From the NCBI RefSeq assembly GCF_900090105.1, contig NZ_FMDM01000019.1, forward strand, positions 44,112-108,111: DNA of 64,000 nt, written 5' to 3'. The notes below the pieces were generated by a model. That model made no database searches. It was not told where the DNA came from and saw nothing but the letters and a program-made list of their open reading frames with translations. The stretch comes from Micromonospora humi. Lineage in GTDB: Bacteria > Actinomycetota > Actinomycetes > Mycobacteriales > Micromonosporaceae. The position numbers and the translations under genes were made by a program. Shown piece by piece: positions 27,582 through 36,327 of the stretch. How positions within the stretch are numbered: position 1 is the first letter of the stretch; each line of letters begins with the position of its first letter.

Positions 27582-28298
27582 TCAGCCCAGCCCGCCGCCG
27601 ACGCCGATCAGCATGCCGATCAGGTAGGTGGCGCCGGCCGCCAGCGCACCGAGCAGCAACTGCCGCAGGCCGCTGGTCCACCAGGAGCGGTAGGTGAAGC
27701 GGGCCACGATCGCCCCGGCGAGGAAGAGCCCCACCCCGCCGACGGCGAGGGCCAGCCAGAGGCTGGTGAAGCCGAGCAGGTAGGGCAGCAGCGGCACCAG
27801 TGCGCCGATCGAGAAGCAGATGAACGACGAGATGGCCGCCGCCCACGGGCTGGGCTGGTCGTCCGGGTCGACGCCCAACTCCTCCCGGACGTGGACGCGC
27901 AGCGCCTCCTCCGGGTTGCGCCGCACCGCCTCGGCGACCTGGGTGGCCAGGTCGCGGGGCAGGCCGCGGGCGACCCAGACGTCGGCCAGCTCGCGGGCCT
28001 CCGCCTCCGGGTGCCGCTCCAGCTCGCGCCGTTCCTTGGCCACCTCGGCGGCCACCTGCTCGTTGGCGGAGCGGACGCTCGTGTATTCGCCCAGGCCCAT
28101 CGAGATGGCGCCGGCCACCAGGCCGGCCGTGCCGGTCAGCACCACGCTGCGCGGGGACACCCCGCCGCCGCCGACACCGGCGATCAGCGCGATGTTGGTG
28201 ACCAGACCGTCCATCGCGCCGAACACCGCCGGCCGCAGCCAGCCGCCGGACACGTCCGCGTGGTGCGCCTCGCGCAGCGCCGCCGGGGTCTCGGTCAC
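27582..28298 (-). CDS. VIT1/CCC1-type divalent metal transporter
   Basis: GTG 28298 gives 238 aa. The first membrane segments carry LRPAVFGAMDGLVTNIALIAG and AISMGLGEYTSVRSANEQVA, the VIT1/CCC1 signature. A cytoplasmic acidic/Glu-rich stretch (VAAEVAKERRELERHPEAEA) follows, a typical metal-binding region. Three further helices form the end (ISSFICFSIGALVPLLPYLL, LALAVGGVGLFLAGAIVA, LLLGALAAGATYLIGML). It probably moves Fe2+/Mn2+ against H+. It overlaps map by 4 bp, so the two are coupled; the frame continues upstream inside map but that is not used. It converges with the gene ending at 27575. Confidence 0.88.
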   Translation of the reverse strand: MTETPAALREAHHADVSGGWLRPAVFGAMDGLVTNIALIAGVGGGGVSPRSVVLTGTAGLVAGAISMGLGEYTSVRSANEQVAAEVAKERRELERHPEAEARELADVWVARGLPRDLATQVAEAVRRNPEEALRVHVREELGVDPDDQPSPWAAAISSFICFSIGALVPLLPYLLGFTSLWLALAVGGVGLFLAGAIVARFTYRSWWTSGLRQLLLGALAAGATYLIGMLIGVGGGLG

Positions 28299-29152
28299 GG
28301 CAGGGTCAGGATCTCGTAGCCGTCGTCGGTGACGACGATGGTGTGCTCGAACTGCGCCGTCCACTTCCGGTCCTTGGTGACGACGGTCCAGCCGTCGTCC
28401 CACATGTCGTATTCGTACGTGCCGATGGTGATCATCGGCTCGATGGTGAACGTCATGCCGGGCTCCATCACGTCGGTGGGACGCGGGCTGTCGTAGTGCG
28501 GCACGTAGAGGCCGCTGTGGAAGGCCTCACCGATGCCGTGCCCGGTGAAGTCGCGGACCACGCCGTAGCCGAACCGCTTGGCGTACGACTCGATGACCCG
28601 GCCGACGACGTTGATCTGCCGGCCCGGGGCGACCGCCTTGATGCCGCGCATCATCGCGGTGTGGGTCCGCTCGACCAGCAGCCGGGCCTCCTCGCTCACC
28701 TCACCCACGCAGAAGGTGGCGTCGGTGTCGCCGTGCACCCCGTCGAGGAACGCGGTGACGTCGACGTTGATGATGTCGCCGTCGCGCAGCACGGTCGAGT
28801 CCGGGATGCCGTGGCAGATGACCTCGTTGAGGCTGGTGCAGCAGGACTTGGGGAAGCCCCGGTAACCGAGCGTCGACGGGTAGGCGCCGTGGTCGCAGAG
28901 GAACTCGTGCACCACCCGGTCGATCTCGTCGGTGGTCACCCCCGGCTTGCAGTGCTCGCCGGCGAGCTGGGTGGCCCGCGCCGCGAGCCGGCCGGCCACC
29001 CGCATCTTCTCGATGGTCTCCGGCGTCTGCACGTGCGAGCCCCGCCATTCCTGCGGGCGCTTCTTGCCCACGTACTCCGGGCGTGGGATGTGGGTGGGAA
29101 CCGCTCGCCACGGGGAGAGCGTGCCGGGGGTCAGCGGCGCACGGACGGTCAT
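28295..29152 (-). CDS. map: Type I methionine aminopeptidase
   Basis: This enzyme removes the initiator Met. The 285-aa protein has a 40-residue N-terminal extension (APLTPGTLSPWRAVPTHIPR and so on) like the MetAP1c class described in mycobacteria. The pita-bread core follows: NVDVTAFLDGVHGDTDATFC with the two Asp metal ligands, DFTGHGIGEAFHSG with the His, FTIEPMITIG with one Glu, and QFEHTIVVTD with the last Glu. VIT1-type gene follows with 4-bp overlap. A second map-like gene elsewhere in the genome is common in actinobacteria. Confidence 0.96.
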   Translation of the reverse strand: MTVRAPLTPGTLSPWRAVPTHIPRPEYVGKKRPQEWRGSHVQTPETIEKMRVAGRLAARATQLAGEHCKPGVTTDEIDRVVHEFLCDHGAYPSTLGYRGFPKSCCTSLNEVICHGIPDSTVLRDGDIINVDVTAFLDGVHGDTDATFCVGEVSEEARLLVERTHTAMMRGIKAVAPGRQINVVGRVIESYAKRFGYGVVRDFTGHGIGEAFHSGLYVPHYDSPRPTDVMEPGMTFTIEPMITIGTYEYDMWDDGWTVVTKDRKWTAQFEHTIVVTDDGYEILTLP

Positions 29153-29247
29153 GTCCTCAGCCTATCGCCGGCCCCCGTCGTGACCCCCGCCACGGCCCCG
29201 CCGGGCAGGTTGTTGCCGCGCCGCAAACGCTGTGCCATTGTTGCTGC

Positions 29248-29559
29248 GTGGATCAAGGGGGCGCACCGCCCGTCTTCTCCGTGACCGCGGAGGGCGACGG
29301 CGTCCGACTCCACGTCCAGGTGACCGGCGAGGTCGACATGGCGACCGCCGACACCATGTTCCAGACCGCGCTGCGCGAGCCCGCCAAGCAGCTCACGCTC
29401 GACCTGCGGTCGGTCACGTTCTTCGACTCCGCCGCCATCCACGCGGTGGTCCGGCTCGCCCAGAGGTTCCCGGCCGCGCTCACCGTGCTGCCGTCCCGTC
29501 AGGTGCGACGGGTGCTGGAGATCTCCGGCCTGGGCGAGCAGGACTGGCTGGCCGACTAG
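29248..29559 (+). CDS. STAS domain anti-sigma factor antagonist
   Basis: GTG 29248 opens a 103-aa STAS protein: VTGEVDMATADTMFQTAL, QLTLDLRSVTFFDSAAIHAV, and SRQVRRVLEISGLGEQDWL. The phosphorylatable Ser is in FFDSAAIHAV, at the place of the Ser in SpoIIAA/RsbV. It is expected to bind an anti-sigma kinase when dephosphorylated. Its stop codon overlaps the stop codon of a convergent gene encoding a PP2C phosphatase fused to an RsbW-like kinase, so a phospho-switch between these partners is plausible. No clear ribosome binding site was seen. Confidence 0.88.
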   Translation: MDQGGAPPVFSVTAEGDGVRLHVQVTGEVDMATADTMFQTALREPAKQLTLDLRSVTFFDSAAIHAVVRLAQRFPAALTVLPSRQVRRVLEISGLGEQDWLAD

Positions 29560-32500
29560 TCGGCCAGCCGGCGCCGCAACGTCAGCTCGGTGCCGTCCTC
29601 GGTGCGGGTCACGCTCATCTCCCCGAGCGCCTGGATCAGGGCCAGCCCGCGCCCGCGGAAACTCGACCCGCTGGACTCGCGCCACCGGCCGCTGTCCCGG
29701 ATCGTGGCGGTCACCGTGCGATCGGCGATGGTGACCTCGACCCCGATGGTCGGATCGGCCGGGTCGACCGGGTGCTCGATCGCGTTCGCCGCGGCCTCCG
29801 AGACCGCCACCGTGAGGTCGAACAGGTCGGTCTCGCCGACCTGGTGGGCGACGAGGAAGTCCTCCAAACGCTTGCGCAGCACGCTGAGCCGGGTCGGGTC
29901 GGCCGGCAGCCGCAGCGCGAAGCGGTTCAGCTCGGCCGCCTCCAGCGCCAGCACCGCCACGTCGTCGCGCCGGGACCGCCCGGCCACCCGCTTGACCACG
30001 GCGTCCACCAGGTCGGCGACGTGCTCGCCGCGCACCGTGGCGTCGGCCCGCAGCTGGCCGAGCCCGGCGTCGATGCCCGACCCCCGGTCCTCGATCAGCC
30101 CGTCGGTGTAGAGCAGCAGCCGGCCGCCGGGGGCGAGTTCACCCTCGACGGTCCGGTAGGCGGTGCCCGGGATCGCCCCGACCGGTGGTCCGAGGGCCCG
30201 ATCGTGCAGGAACGCCACGTCGTCTCCTCGGATCAGCAGGGGCGAGGGGTGGCCCGCGCTGGCGTACCGGAGGCGGCCGGTGCGCGGGGAGAAGTCGAGG
30301 CAGACGACGGTGGCGAAGGAGTCGCCGCCGGTGGAGTGGACGAGCTGGTTGAGCCGGGTCAGCGCCTCGCCCGGGTCGTAGCCCTCCAGCACGTACGCCC
30401 GCAGCGCGTTGCGGAGCTGACCCATCGCGGCGGCCGCCCGCACGCCCTTGCCGACCACGTCGCCGATGACCAGCACCAGCTCGTCGTCGGAGGTGCCGAT
30501 CACGTCGTACCAGTCGCCGCCGACCTCGACGTCGGCGCTGCCCGGCAGGTAGCGGCTGGCCACCACCGCGCCCGGTAGTTGCGGCAACGTCCGCGGCAGC
30601 AGGCTGTGCTGGAGCGTGGTGGCGATCCGGTGCTCGGCCTCGTAGAGCTGGGCGTTCTCCAGTCGCACGCCGACCAGCCGGGCCAGCTCGGTCAGCGCCG
30701 CCTGCTCGGTGCCGCCGCCCTCGCGCCGCCACACCCGCAGCTCGCCGAGCTGCTCGCCGGTGGTGCCGGTGAGCGGCAGCACCGTGGACGGCTCGGCCGG
30801 CAGGTCCCCGCCGGCGTCCTCCTCGTGGCGGGCGCCGGTGGCGACGACCATCACCCGGCCCGCCTCGGCCAGGCTGAGCGCGTGCTGCGCGGCCACCCGC
30901 ACCACGTCGACGGTGGAGCGGGCCGTGTTGATCGCCACGGCGGCGTCGGCGAGCGCCCGCAACCGGCGGATGATCTGCCCGCGGAGCTGGCCCAGCTCGA
31001 CGTTGGCCCGGACCCGGGCGACCAACTCCTGGCTGGAGAAGGGCTTGGTGAGGTAGTCGTCCGCGCCGGCCGAGAGGCCGGCGACCTCCTCGGCGGCGCC
31101 GGCGCGGGCGGAGAGCATCACGATCGGCACGTGCCGGGTGAGCGGGTTGCCGCGCAACGCGGTCACCAGCCCGAAGCCGTCCAGCCGGGGCATCATCACG
31201 TCGGTCAGCACCAGGTCGAACGGGGTGTCCACGGCCAGCCGCAGCGCCTCCACGCCGTCGCGCACGGCCACCACGTCGTACGCCGGGGAGAGCAGCCGGC
31301 TGACGTGCTCGCGCAGGTCGGGGTTGTCGTCGGCGAGCAGGACACGGCCGGAGCCGCCGGGCGTGCCGGACGGCTCGGGCAACCCGGCCGGCCGGGCCAC
31401 CTCGTCGGTCCAGAGCGCGGTCTCGGCGACGTGGAGCCGGGCCTGTTCCGGCTCGGTCAGCGGCACCGGGGCGAGCGCGGACACCCGGTCGGCGGGCAGG
31501 TGCGCGTAGCCGAACGGCACGGTCACGGTGAACGTGGTGCCCCGCTCGACGACGCTGCGCGCGGTGACCGTGCCGCCGTGCATCTCGACCAGCTCGCGGA
31601 CCAGGGCGAGCCCGATGCCGGTGCCCTCGTGGGTGCGGGAGCGGGCCCCGGCCACCCGGTGGAACCGTTCGAAGACCTGCGGCAGCTCCTCCGGCGCGAT
31701 GCCGACCCCGGTGTCGGTGACCTCCAGCACGGCCGACCCGTCGCCCGCACGCACCCGGACGGCGATCTCACCGTCGAAGGTGAACTTCACCGCGTTCGAC
31801 ACCAGGTTGAGGACGATCTTCTCCCACATGTCCCGGTCGACGTAGACGGGCGCGGGCAGCGGTGGGCAGTCGACCACCAGGCGCAGCCCGGCCCGCTCGG
31901 TGGCCGAGCGGAACGTGCTGGCCAGCCGGGCGGTGTAGTCGGACAGGTCGGTGGGCTGGAAGCGGGCGGCCAGCCGGCCGGACTCCAGCCGGGAGAAGTC
32001 GAGCACGGTGTTGACCAGCTTGAGCAGGCGCAGCCCGTTGCGGTGCATGACGGTCAGCCGGTCGAGGTAGCCCTCGGGCAGCTCCCGGTCGGCGAGCATG
32101 TCCTCCAGCGGCCCGAGGACCAGCGTCAGCGGGGTGCGGAACTCGTGGCTGACGTTGGCGAAGAAGTTGGTCTTGGCCCGGTCCAGCGCGGCCAGCTCGG
32201 CGGCGTGGGCGCGCTCCTGCTCGTACACCCGCTGCTTGCCCACGGCGCGGGAGACCTGCGCGGCGACCAGGTCGACGAAGTCCCGGTAGTCGTCGCCGAA
32301 CGGCAGCCGGCGGGCCACGCCGAGCAGCAGCGCGCCGGCCGGCTCGTTGGTGGCGGTCAGCGGCAGCAGCAGCGCTTGGTCGGCGGCGTCCGCCGGCACC
32401 GCGCCGGGCAGGTCGGCGGTGGCGATCCAGCGCGGCACGGTCAGCGGCTCGCCGGCGGGCAGGCCGGACCAGCCGGCGACCGTGGCCGGGTCGACGCCGG

Positions 32501-33215
32501 AGCAGCCGGCGAGCGCCCGGGCGCCGTCGGCGTCGGAGAGCCACATCGCGCTGAACGGCACGTCGGCGCGGTGCGCGTCGAGCACCCGGGCCACCGCCCG
32601 GCCCAGCTCCAGCGTGCTCGGCACGTCGCCCAACTCGTTGCCCAGCTCGGCCAGGGTCCGCAGCCGGCGCTCGCCGAGCACCCGGCCGGTGGTCTCGTTG
32701 ACGAAGCAGAAGATCCCGTTGACGGTGCCGTCGGCGTCCCGGATCGGGTCGTACGAGACGTCGAAGTAGACGTCCTCCAGGAAGCCGTGCCGGTTGATCA
32801 CGAACGGATGGTTCTCGCCCCGGTAGGGGACGCCGGTGCCGCGCACCCCGTCGAGCAGCGGGCCGAGGACGTCCCAGGTCTCGGCCCAGTGCAGCCGGGC
32901 GGACTGCCCGATCACCGCCGGATGCTTGTCACCGATGGTCGGCCGGTAGGCGTCGTTGTAGAACGCCAGGTGCTCCTCGCCCCAGAACACCACCATCTGG
33001 GCGCGGGACGCCAGCATGGTGCTCAGCGCGTGGCAGAGCGCGGCGGGCCAGCTGGCCGGGGCGCCGAGACGGGTCGCCGACCAGTCGAAGCCGCGTAGCC
33101 GCTCGCCCATCTCACCGCCGGCGGCGAACGCGGCGGTCAGCAACGGTGGGAGTGACGACTCGCCGGCCGCCGGGGACGAACGACCGACGCCCCCGCCCCC
33201 CTGGGCCGAGCCCAT
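29556..33215 (-). CDS. Hybrid sensor kinase / receiver / PP2C phosphatase / anti-sigma kinase
   Basis: ATG 33215 is preceded by GGGAGG; ATG 33236 and the frame end at 33260 lack a site. The 1219-aa soluble protein contains, in order: PAS (MVVFWGEEHLAFYNDAYRP, about 75-165), GAF (about 190-330), HisKA with SHEFRTPL near residue 360, HATPase (NLVSNAVKF near 470, DTGVGI, GTGIGL), a receiver with Asp in LVLTDVMMPRLDG near 673 and the Lys in YLTKPFS, a second GAF (about 740-860), a SpoIIE/PP2C domain with GGDWYDV near 900 and DDVAVLAL near 1085, and an RsbW-type HATPase at the end with EAAANAIEHPVDP and GRGLALIQAL. It is predicted to sense signals and control the phosphorylation of a STAS antagonist. 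Confidence 0.92.
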   Translation of the reverse strand: MGSAQGGGGVGRSSPAAGESSLPPLLTAAFAAGGEMGERLRGFDWSATRLGAPASWPAALCHALSTMLASRAQMVVFWGEEHLAFYNDAYRPTIGDKHPAVIGQSARLHWAETWDVLGPLLDGVRGTGVPYRGENHPFVINRHGFLEDVYFDVSYDPIRDADGTVNGIFCFVNETTGRVLGERRLRTLAELGNELGDVPSTLELGRAVARVLDAHRADVPFSAMWLSDADGARALAGCSGVDPATVAGWSGLPAGEPLTVPRWIATADLPGAVPADAADQALLLPLTATNEPAGALLLGVARRLPFGDDYRDFVDLVAAQVSRAVGKQRVYEQERAHAAELAALDRAKTNFFANVSHEFRTPLTLVLGPLEDMLADRELPEGYLDRLTVMHRNGLRLLKLVNTVLDFSRLESGRLAARFQPTDLSDYTARLASTFRSATERAGLRLVVDCPPLPAPVYVDRDMWEKIVLNLVSNAVKFTFDGEIAVRVRAGDGSAVLEVTDTGVGIAPEELPQVFERFHRVAGARSRTHEGTGIGLALVRELVEMHGGTVTARSVVERGTTFTVTVPFGYAHLPADRVSALAPVPLTEPEQARLHVAETALWTDEVARPAGLPEPSGTPGGSGRVLLADDNPDLREHVSRLLSPAYDVVAVRDGVEALRLAVDTPFDLVLTDVMMPRLDGFGLVTALRGNPLTRHVPIVMLSARAGAAEEVAGLSAGADDYLTKPFSSQELVARVRANVELGQLRGQIIRRLRALADAAVAINTARSTVDVVRVAAQHALSLAEAGRVMVVATGARHEEDAGGDLPAEPSTVLPLTGTTGEQLGELRVWRREGGGTEQAALTELARLVGVRLENAQLYEAEHRIATTLQHSLLPRTLPQLPGAVVASRYLPGSADVEVGGDWYDVIGTSDDELVLVIGDVVGKGVRAAAAMGQLRNALRAYVLEGYDPGEALTRLNQLVHSTGGDSFATVVCLDFSPRTGRLRYASAGHPSPLLIRGDDVAFLHDRALGPPVGAIPGTAYRTVEGELAPGGRLLLYTDGLIEDRGSGIDAGLGQLRADATVRGEHVADLVDAVVKRVAGRSRRDDVAVLALEAAELNRFALRLPADPTRLSVLRKRLEDFLVAHQVGETDLFDLTVAVSEAAANAIEHPVDPADPTIGVEVTIADRTVTATIRDSGRWRESSGSSFRGRGLALIQALGEMSVTRTEDGTELTLRRRLAD

Positions 33216-33338
33216 GCAGCCTCCCGCTCCGGCCATGTCCACGACGGCCGGCGCAACCACGCCGACCGTCCCCGCCTACTACCCCGGCGAACGAGCAACG
33301 TAACGCACGCGGCCCGGTGGGCGCTGGTTACCTCCGCC

Positions 33339-34097
33339 TCATCCTGTCGTAACCGGGGGGCGGGGGCGAGCCGGGCGGGGGCGCGGGCCGGCCGGCTGTG
33401 ATCCGTGCGACATCGCGGCCCGGACCAGGGCGGTGACCGGGCGCGGATCGGCCTCGTTCTCCGGATGCCACTGCACGCCGAGCACGAAGCGCCGCGCCGG
33501 ATCCTCCACCGCCTCCACCACCTGGTCGTCGGCCCGGCCGGTGACGACCAGGCCGCCGGGGTCGGCGACCGCCTGATGATGGTACGAGTTGACCCGGTCC
33601 ACCCCGGCCATCACGTCCCCGGCCAGGCTGCCGGCGGTGAAGCGCACCGGATGCGACCCGTACACCCCCGGCGCGGGACGGTGCCCGTCGTGCCCGACCA
33701 CGTCCGGCAGGTGCTGGTGCAGGGTGCCGCCGTAGGCCACCGCGAGCAGTTGCATGCCCCGGCACACCCCGAGCACCGGCAGGTCGGCCGCGAGCGCGGC
33801 GGTCAGCACCGCCAGCTCACCGGCGTCCCGTTCCGGCCGGGCCTCGGTGCGCGGGTCAGGTGGCTGGCCGTACCGTTCCGGGCCGACGTCCGCGCCGCCG
33901 GCCAGCAGCAGCCCGTCCAGCAGCTCCAGCACGTCGGCGTCGGTGTCGTCCGGGGGCAGCACCACGGCCCGGCCGCCGGCCGCGGTGACGGACCGGACGT
34001 ACGCCTGCGGCACCAGCGTCGCCGGCACGTCCCGCCACACCGCCCAGCCGGCCGGCTCGACGTACGCGGTGATGCCGATGACCGGCCGCCGCGTCAC
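33339..34097 (-). CDS. Gamma-glutamyl-amine hydrolase (PuuD-like, class I amidotransferase fold)
   Basis: GTG 34097 gives 252 aa. The class I glutaminase triad is complete: nucleophile Cys112 in LGVCRGMQLL, and His211 and Glu213 in GVQWHPEN. The peptidase C26 family removes glutamate from gamma-glutamylated amines such as gamma-glutamyl-GABA. It is the last gene of the four-gene gamma-glutamylation operon and overlaps the SDR stop by 4 bp. The last 25 residues are Pro/Arg-rich. The exact substrate depends on the operon's amine. Confidence 0.9.
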   Translation of the reverse strand: MTRRPVIGITAYVEPAGWAVWRDVPATLVPQAYVRSVTAAGGRAVVLPPDDTDADVLELLDGLLLAGGADVGPERYGQPPDPRTEARPERDAGELAVLTAALAADLPVLGVCRGMQLLAVAYGGTLHQHLPDVVGHDGHRPAPGVYGSHPVRFTAGSLAGDVMAGVDRVNSYHHQAVADPGGLVVTGRADDQVVEAVEDPARRFVLGVQWHPENEADPRPVTALVRAAMSHGSQPAGPRPRPARPRPPVTTG

Positions 34098-34870
34098 AGC
34101 GGAGTCACGTAGGCGCCGGTGATGCCGCCGTCCACCACGAACTGCGCGGCGGTCATGAAGGAGGCGTCGTCGCTGGCCAGGAACGCCACCGCGGCGGCGA
34201 TCTCGGTCGGGTCACCGAACCGGCCCATCGGCACGTGCACCAGCCGCCGGGCGGCCCGCTCCGGGTCCTTGGCGAACAGGTCCAGCAGCAGCGGGGTGGC
34301 GACCGGGCCGGGGCAGAGCGCGTTGACCCGGATGCCCTCGCGGGCGAACTGGACCCCCAGTTCCCGGGTCATCGCCAGCACCCCGCCCTTGCTCGCCGTG
34401 TAGGCGATCTGCGACGTGGCCGCCCCCATCAGCGCCACGAACGACGCGGTGTTGATGATCGAGCCCTTGCCCTGCCGACGCATGTGCGGGATGACGTGCT
34501 TGCAGCACAGGTAGACGCTCGTGGTGTTGACCCGCAGCACCCGTTCCCAGGCGTCCAGTCCGGTCTCCAGGATCGAGTCGTCGTCGGGCGGCGAGATGCC
34601 GGCGTTGTTGAAGGCGACGTCCACCCGGCCGTGGCGTTCCACCACGCCGTCGAAGAGGTCGCGGACGGCCGCCTCGTCGGCCACGTCGGTGGCGACGAAC
34701 TCGCCGCCGACCTCCTCGGCCGCCCGGGTGCCCGCGTCGGCGTCGATGTCCACGCAGACCACCCGCGCCCCCTCGGCGGCGAAGCGCCGCACGGTGGCCA
34801 GCCCGATGCCGCTGCCCGCGCCGGTCACCACCGCCACCCGGTCGGAAAGTCGTCCCTGCACGGTGATCAC
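34094..34870 (-). CDS. SDR family oxidoreductase within the gamma-glutamyl operon
   Basis: GTG 34870 gives 258 aa. TGAGSGIG (16-23) binds NAD(P), NNAG is at 88-91, and the catalytic set is Ser143, Tyr157 and Lys161 (IAYTASKGG). VDIDADAGT after the second strand has an Asp, which suggests NAD(H) preference. It overlaps both the aldehyde dehydrogenase and the hydrolase by 4 bp, so it is an integral step of this pathway. In putrescine (Puu) operons a flavin oxidase occupies this step; an alcohol-oxidising SDR would fit a gamma-glutamylated amino alcohol. That substrate is inference. Confidence 0.9.
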   Translation of the reverse strand: MITVQGRLSDRVAVVTGAGSGIGLATVRRFAAEGARVVCVDIDADAGTRAAEEVGGEFVATDVADEAAVRDLFDGVVERHGRVDVAFNNAGISPPDDDSILETGLDAWERVLRVNTTSVYLCCKHVIPHMRRQGKGSIINTASFVALMGAATSQIAYTASKGGVLAMTRELGVQFAREGIRVNALCPGPVATPLLLDLFAKDPERAARRLVHVPMGRFGDPTEIAAAVAFLASDDASFMTAAQFVVDGGITGAYVTPL

Positions 34871-36222
34871 TCCTCGGTGCCGATGAACACGTTCTTGACG
34901 TCGGTGAAGGCGTGCAGCGCGTCCGGACCCAGCTCCCGGCCGAGCCCGGAGCGTTTCATCCCGCCGAACGGGGTCCAGTAGCGCACCGAGGAGTGCGAGT
35001 TGACGCTGAGGTTGCCCGCCTCGACCGCCCGGGCCACCCGCACGGCCCGGCCGACGTCGCGGGTCCAGATCGAGCCGGAGAGCCCGTACTCGGTGTCGTT
35101 GGCGAGCCGGATCGCGTCTGCCTCGTCGTCGAACGGGAGCACCGAGACGACCGGGCCGAAGATCTCCTCGCGCCAGTGCCGGTCGGTCGGGGCGCCGGCG
35201 AGCAGCACCGTCGGGGGGTACCAGAAGCCGGGCCCGTCGGGGTGGGAGCCGGTGAACGCCACGTCGGCGCCGTCGACGTACCCGGCGACCCGGTCCCGGT
35301 GCGCGGCGGAGATCAGCGGCCCCATCTCGGCGGTCTCCCGGGCCGGGTCCTCCACCCGGAACGCCCGTACGGCCGGTTCGAGCAGTTCCAGGAAGCGGTC
35401 GTACACCGGGCGTTGGACCAGGATCCGGGAGCGGGCGCAGCAGTCCTGGCCGGCGTTGTCGAAGACCGAGGACGGCGCGGTGGCCGCCGCCTTCGCCAGG
35501 TCGGCGTCGGCGAAGACGATGTTCGCCGACTTGCCGCCCAGCTCCAGCGTCACCCGCTTCACCTGCTCGGCGCAGCCGGCCATGATCCGGGTGCCGACCT
35601 CGGTGGAGCCGGTGAAGCAGATCTTGCGGACCGCCGGGTGGGTGACGAACCGCTCGCCCACCACGCCGCCCCGCCCGGGCAGCACGGTGAAGACGCCCTC
35701 GGGCAGCCCGGCGTCGAGTGCCAGCTCGGCCAGGCGCAGCGCGGTCAGCGGGGTCAGCTCGGCCGGTTTGAGCACCACCGTGTTGCCGGCGGCCAGCGCC
35801 GGGGCGAGGCCCCAGCCGGCGATCGGCATCGGGAAGTTCCACGGCACGATCACGCCGACCACGCCGAGCGGTTCGTGGAACGTGACGTCGAGCCCGCCGG
35901 GCACCGGGATCTGGTGTCCGGTGAGCCGCTCCGGCGCGCCCGCGCAGTAGTCGAGCACGTCCCGGACGTTGCCGGCCTCCCAGCGCGCGTTGCCGACGGT
36001 GTGCCCGGCGTTGCGCACCTCCAGCCGCGCCAGCTCCTCCAGGTGCGCGTCGACCTCGGCGGCGAACCGCCGCAGCAGCCGCGCCCGGTCCCCCGGCGCC
36101 ACCCGACGCCACCCCTCGAACGCCGCCGCGGCCCGCCCCACCGCCGCGTCCACGTCCGCCGGGGACGCCGACGCCACCTCCCCCAATCTCCCCCCGTCAA
36201 CCGGCGAGATCACCTCACCCAC
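34867..36222 (-). CDS. Aldehyde dehydrogenase (PuuC-like)
   Basis: A 451-aa NAD(P)-dependent aldehyde dehydrogenase. GVIVPWNFPMPIAGWGLAPA begins the cofactor domain. FTGSTEVGTRIM and TLELGGKSANIV hold the general base Glu near residue 224. The catalytic Cys is one of the pair in AGQDCCARSRIL, near 261-262. EEIFGPVVSVLPF and SVRYWTPFGGMKRSGLGREL are also present. The start MGEVISPVDGGRLGEV removes about 20-30 residues compared with many family members. In the operon it should oxidise a gamma-glutamyl-aminoaldehyde to the acid. It overlaps the SDR by 4 bp. Confidence 0.95.
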   Translation of the reverse strand: MGEVISPVDGGRLGEVASASPADVDAAVGRAAAAFEGWRRVAPGDRARLLRRFAAEVDAHLEELARLEVRNAGHTVGNARWEAGNVRDVLDYCAGAPERLTGHQIPVPGGLDVTFHEPLGVVGVIVPWNFPMPIAGWGLAPALAAGNTVVLKPAELTPLTALRLAELALDAGLPEGVFTVLPGRGGVVGERFVTHPAVRKICFTGSTEVGTRIMAGCAEQVKRVTLELGGKSANIVFADADLAKAAATAPSSVFDNAGQDCCARSRILVQRPVYDRFLELLEPAVRAFRVEDPARETAEMGPLISAAHRDRVAGYVDGADVAFTGSHPDGPGFWYPPTVLLAGAPTDRHWREEIFGPVVSVLPFDDEADAIRLANDTEYGLSGSIWTRDVGRAVRVARAVEAGNLSVNSHSSVRYWTPFGGMKRSGLGRELGPDALHAFTDVKNVFIGTEE

Positions 36223-36240
36223 GCCGCTCCCCCTTCTCCT

Positions 36241-36315
36241 CGCCGATCTTGCAGTTGCTGCCCCGACAAAAGCCGCTCATGCCGCACGCCGAGGGCCGCA
36301 AGTGCAAGATCAGCG
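36241..36315. repeat. Long imperfect inverted repeat in the operon gap
   Basis: Arms of 18 bp (36241-36258 and 36298-36315, containing CGATCTTGCAGTTGC and GCAAGTGCAAGATCAGCG) pair with about two mismatches. They surround a loop of about 39 nt. It lies between the glutamine synthetase-like stop (36328) and the ALDH start (36222). It may be a transcript-processing or attenuating hairpin, or a dispersed Micromonospora repeat; I recall similar GCAAGATC hairpins in that genus but cannot check. Confidence 0.7.
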
Positions 36316-36327
36316 AGGGGCGGCGGG

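Noticed and set aside
28299..28403. 35-residue extension of the VIT1-type transporter
   Set aside because: It lies in the map gene in another frame; GTG 28298 gives the typical 4-bp overlap.
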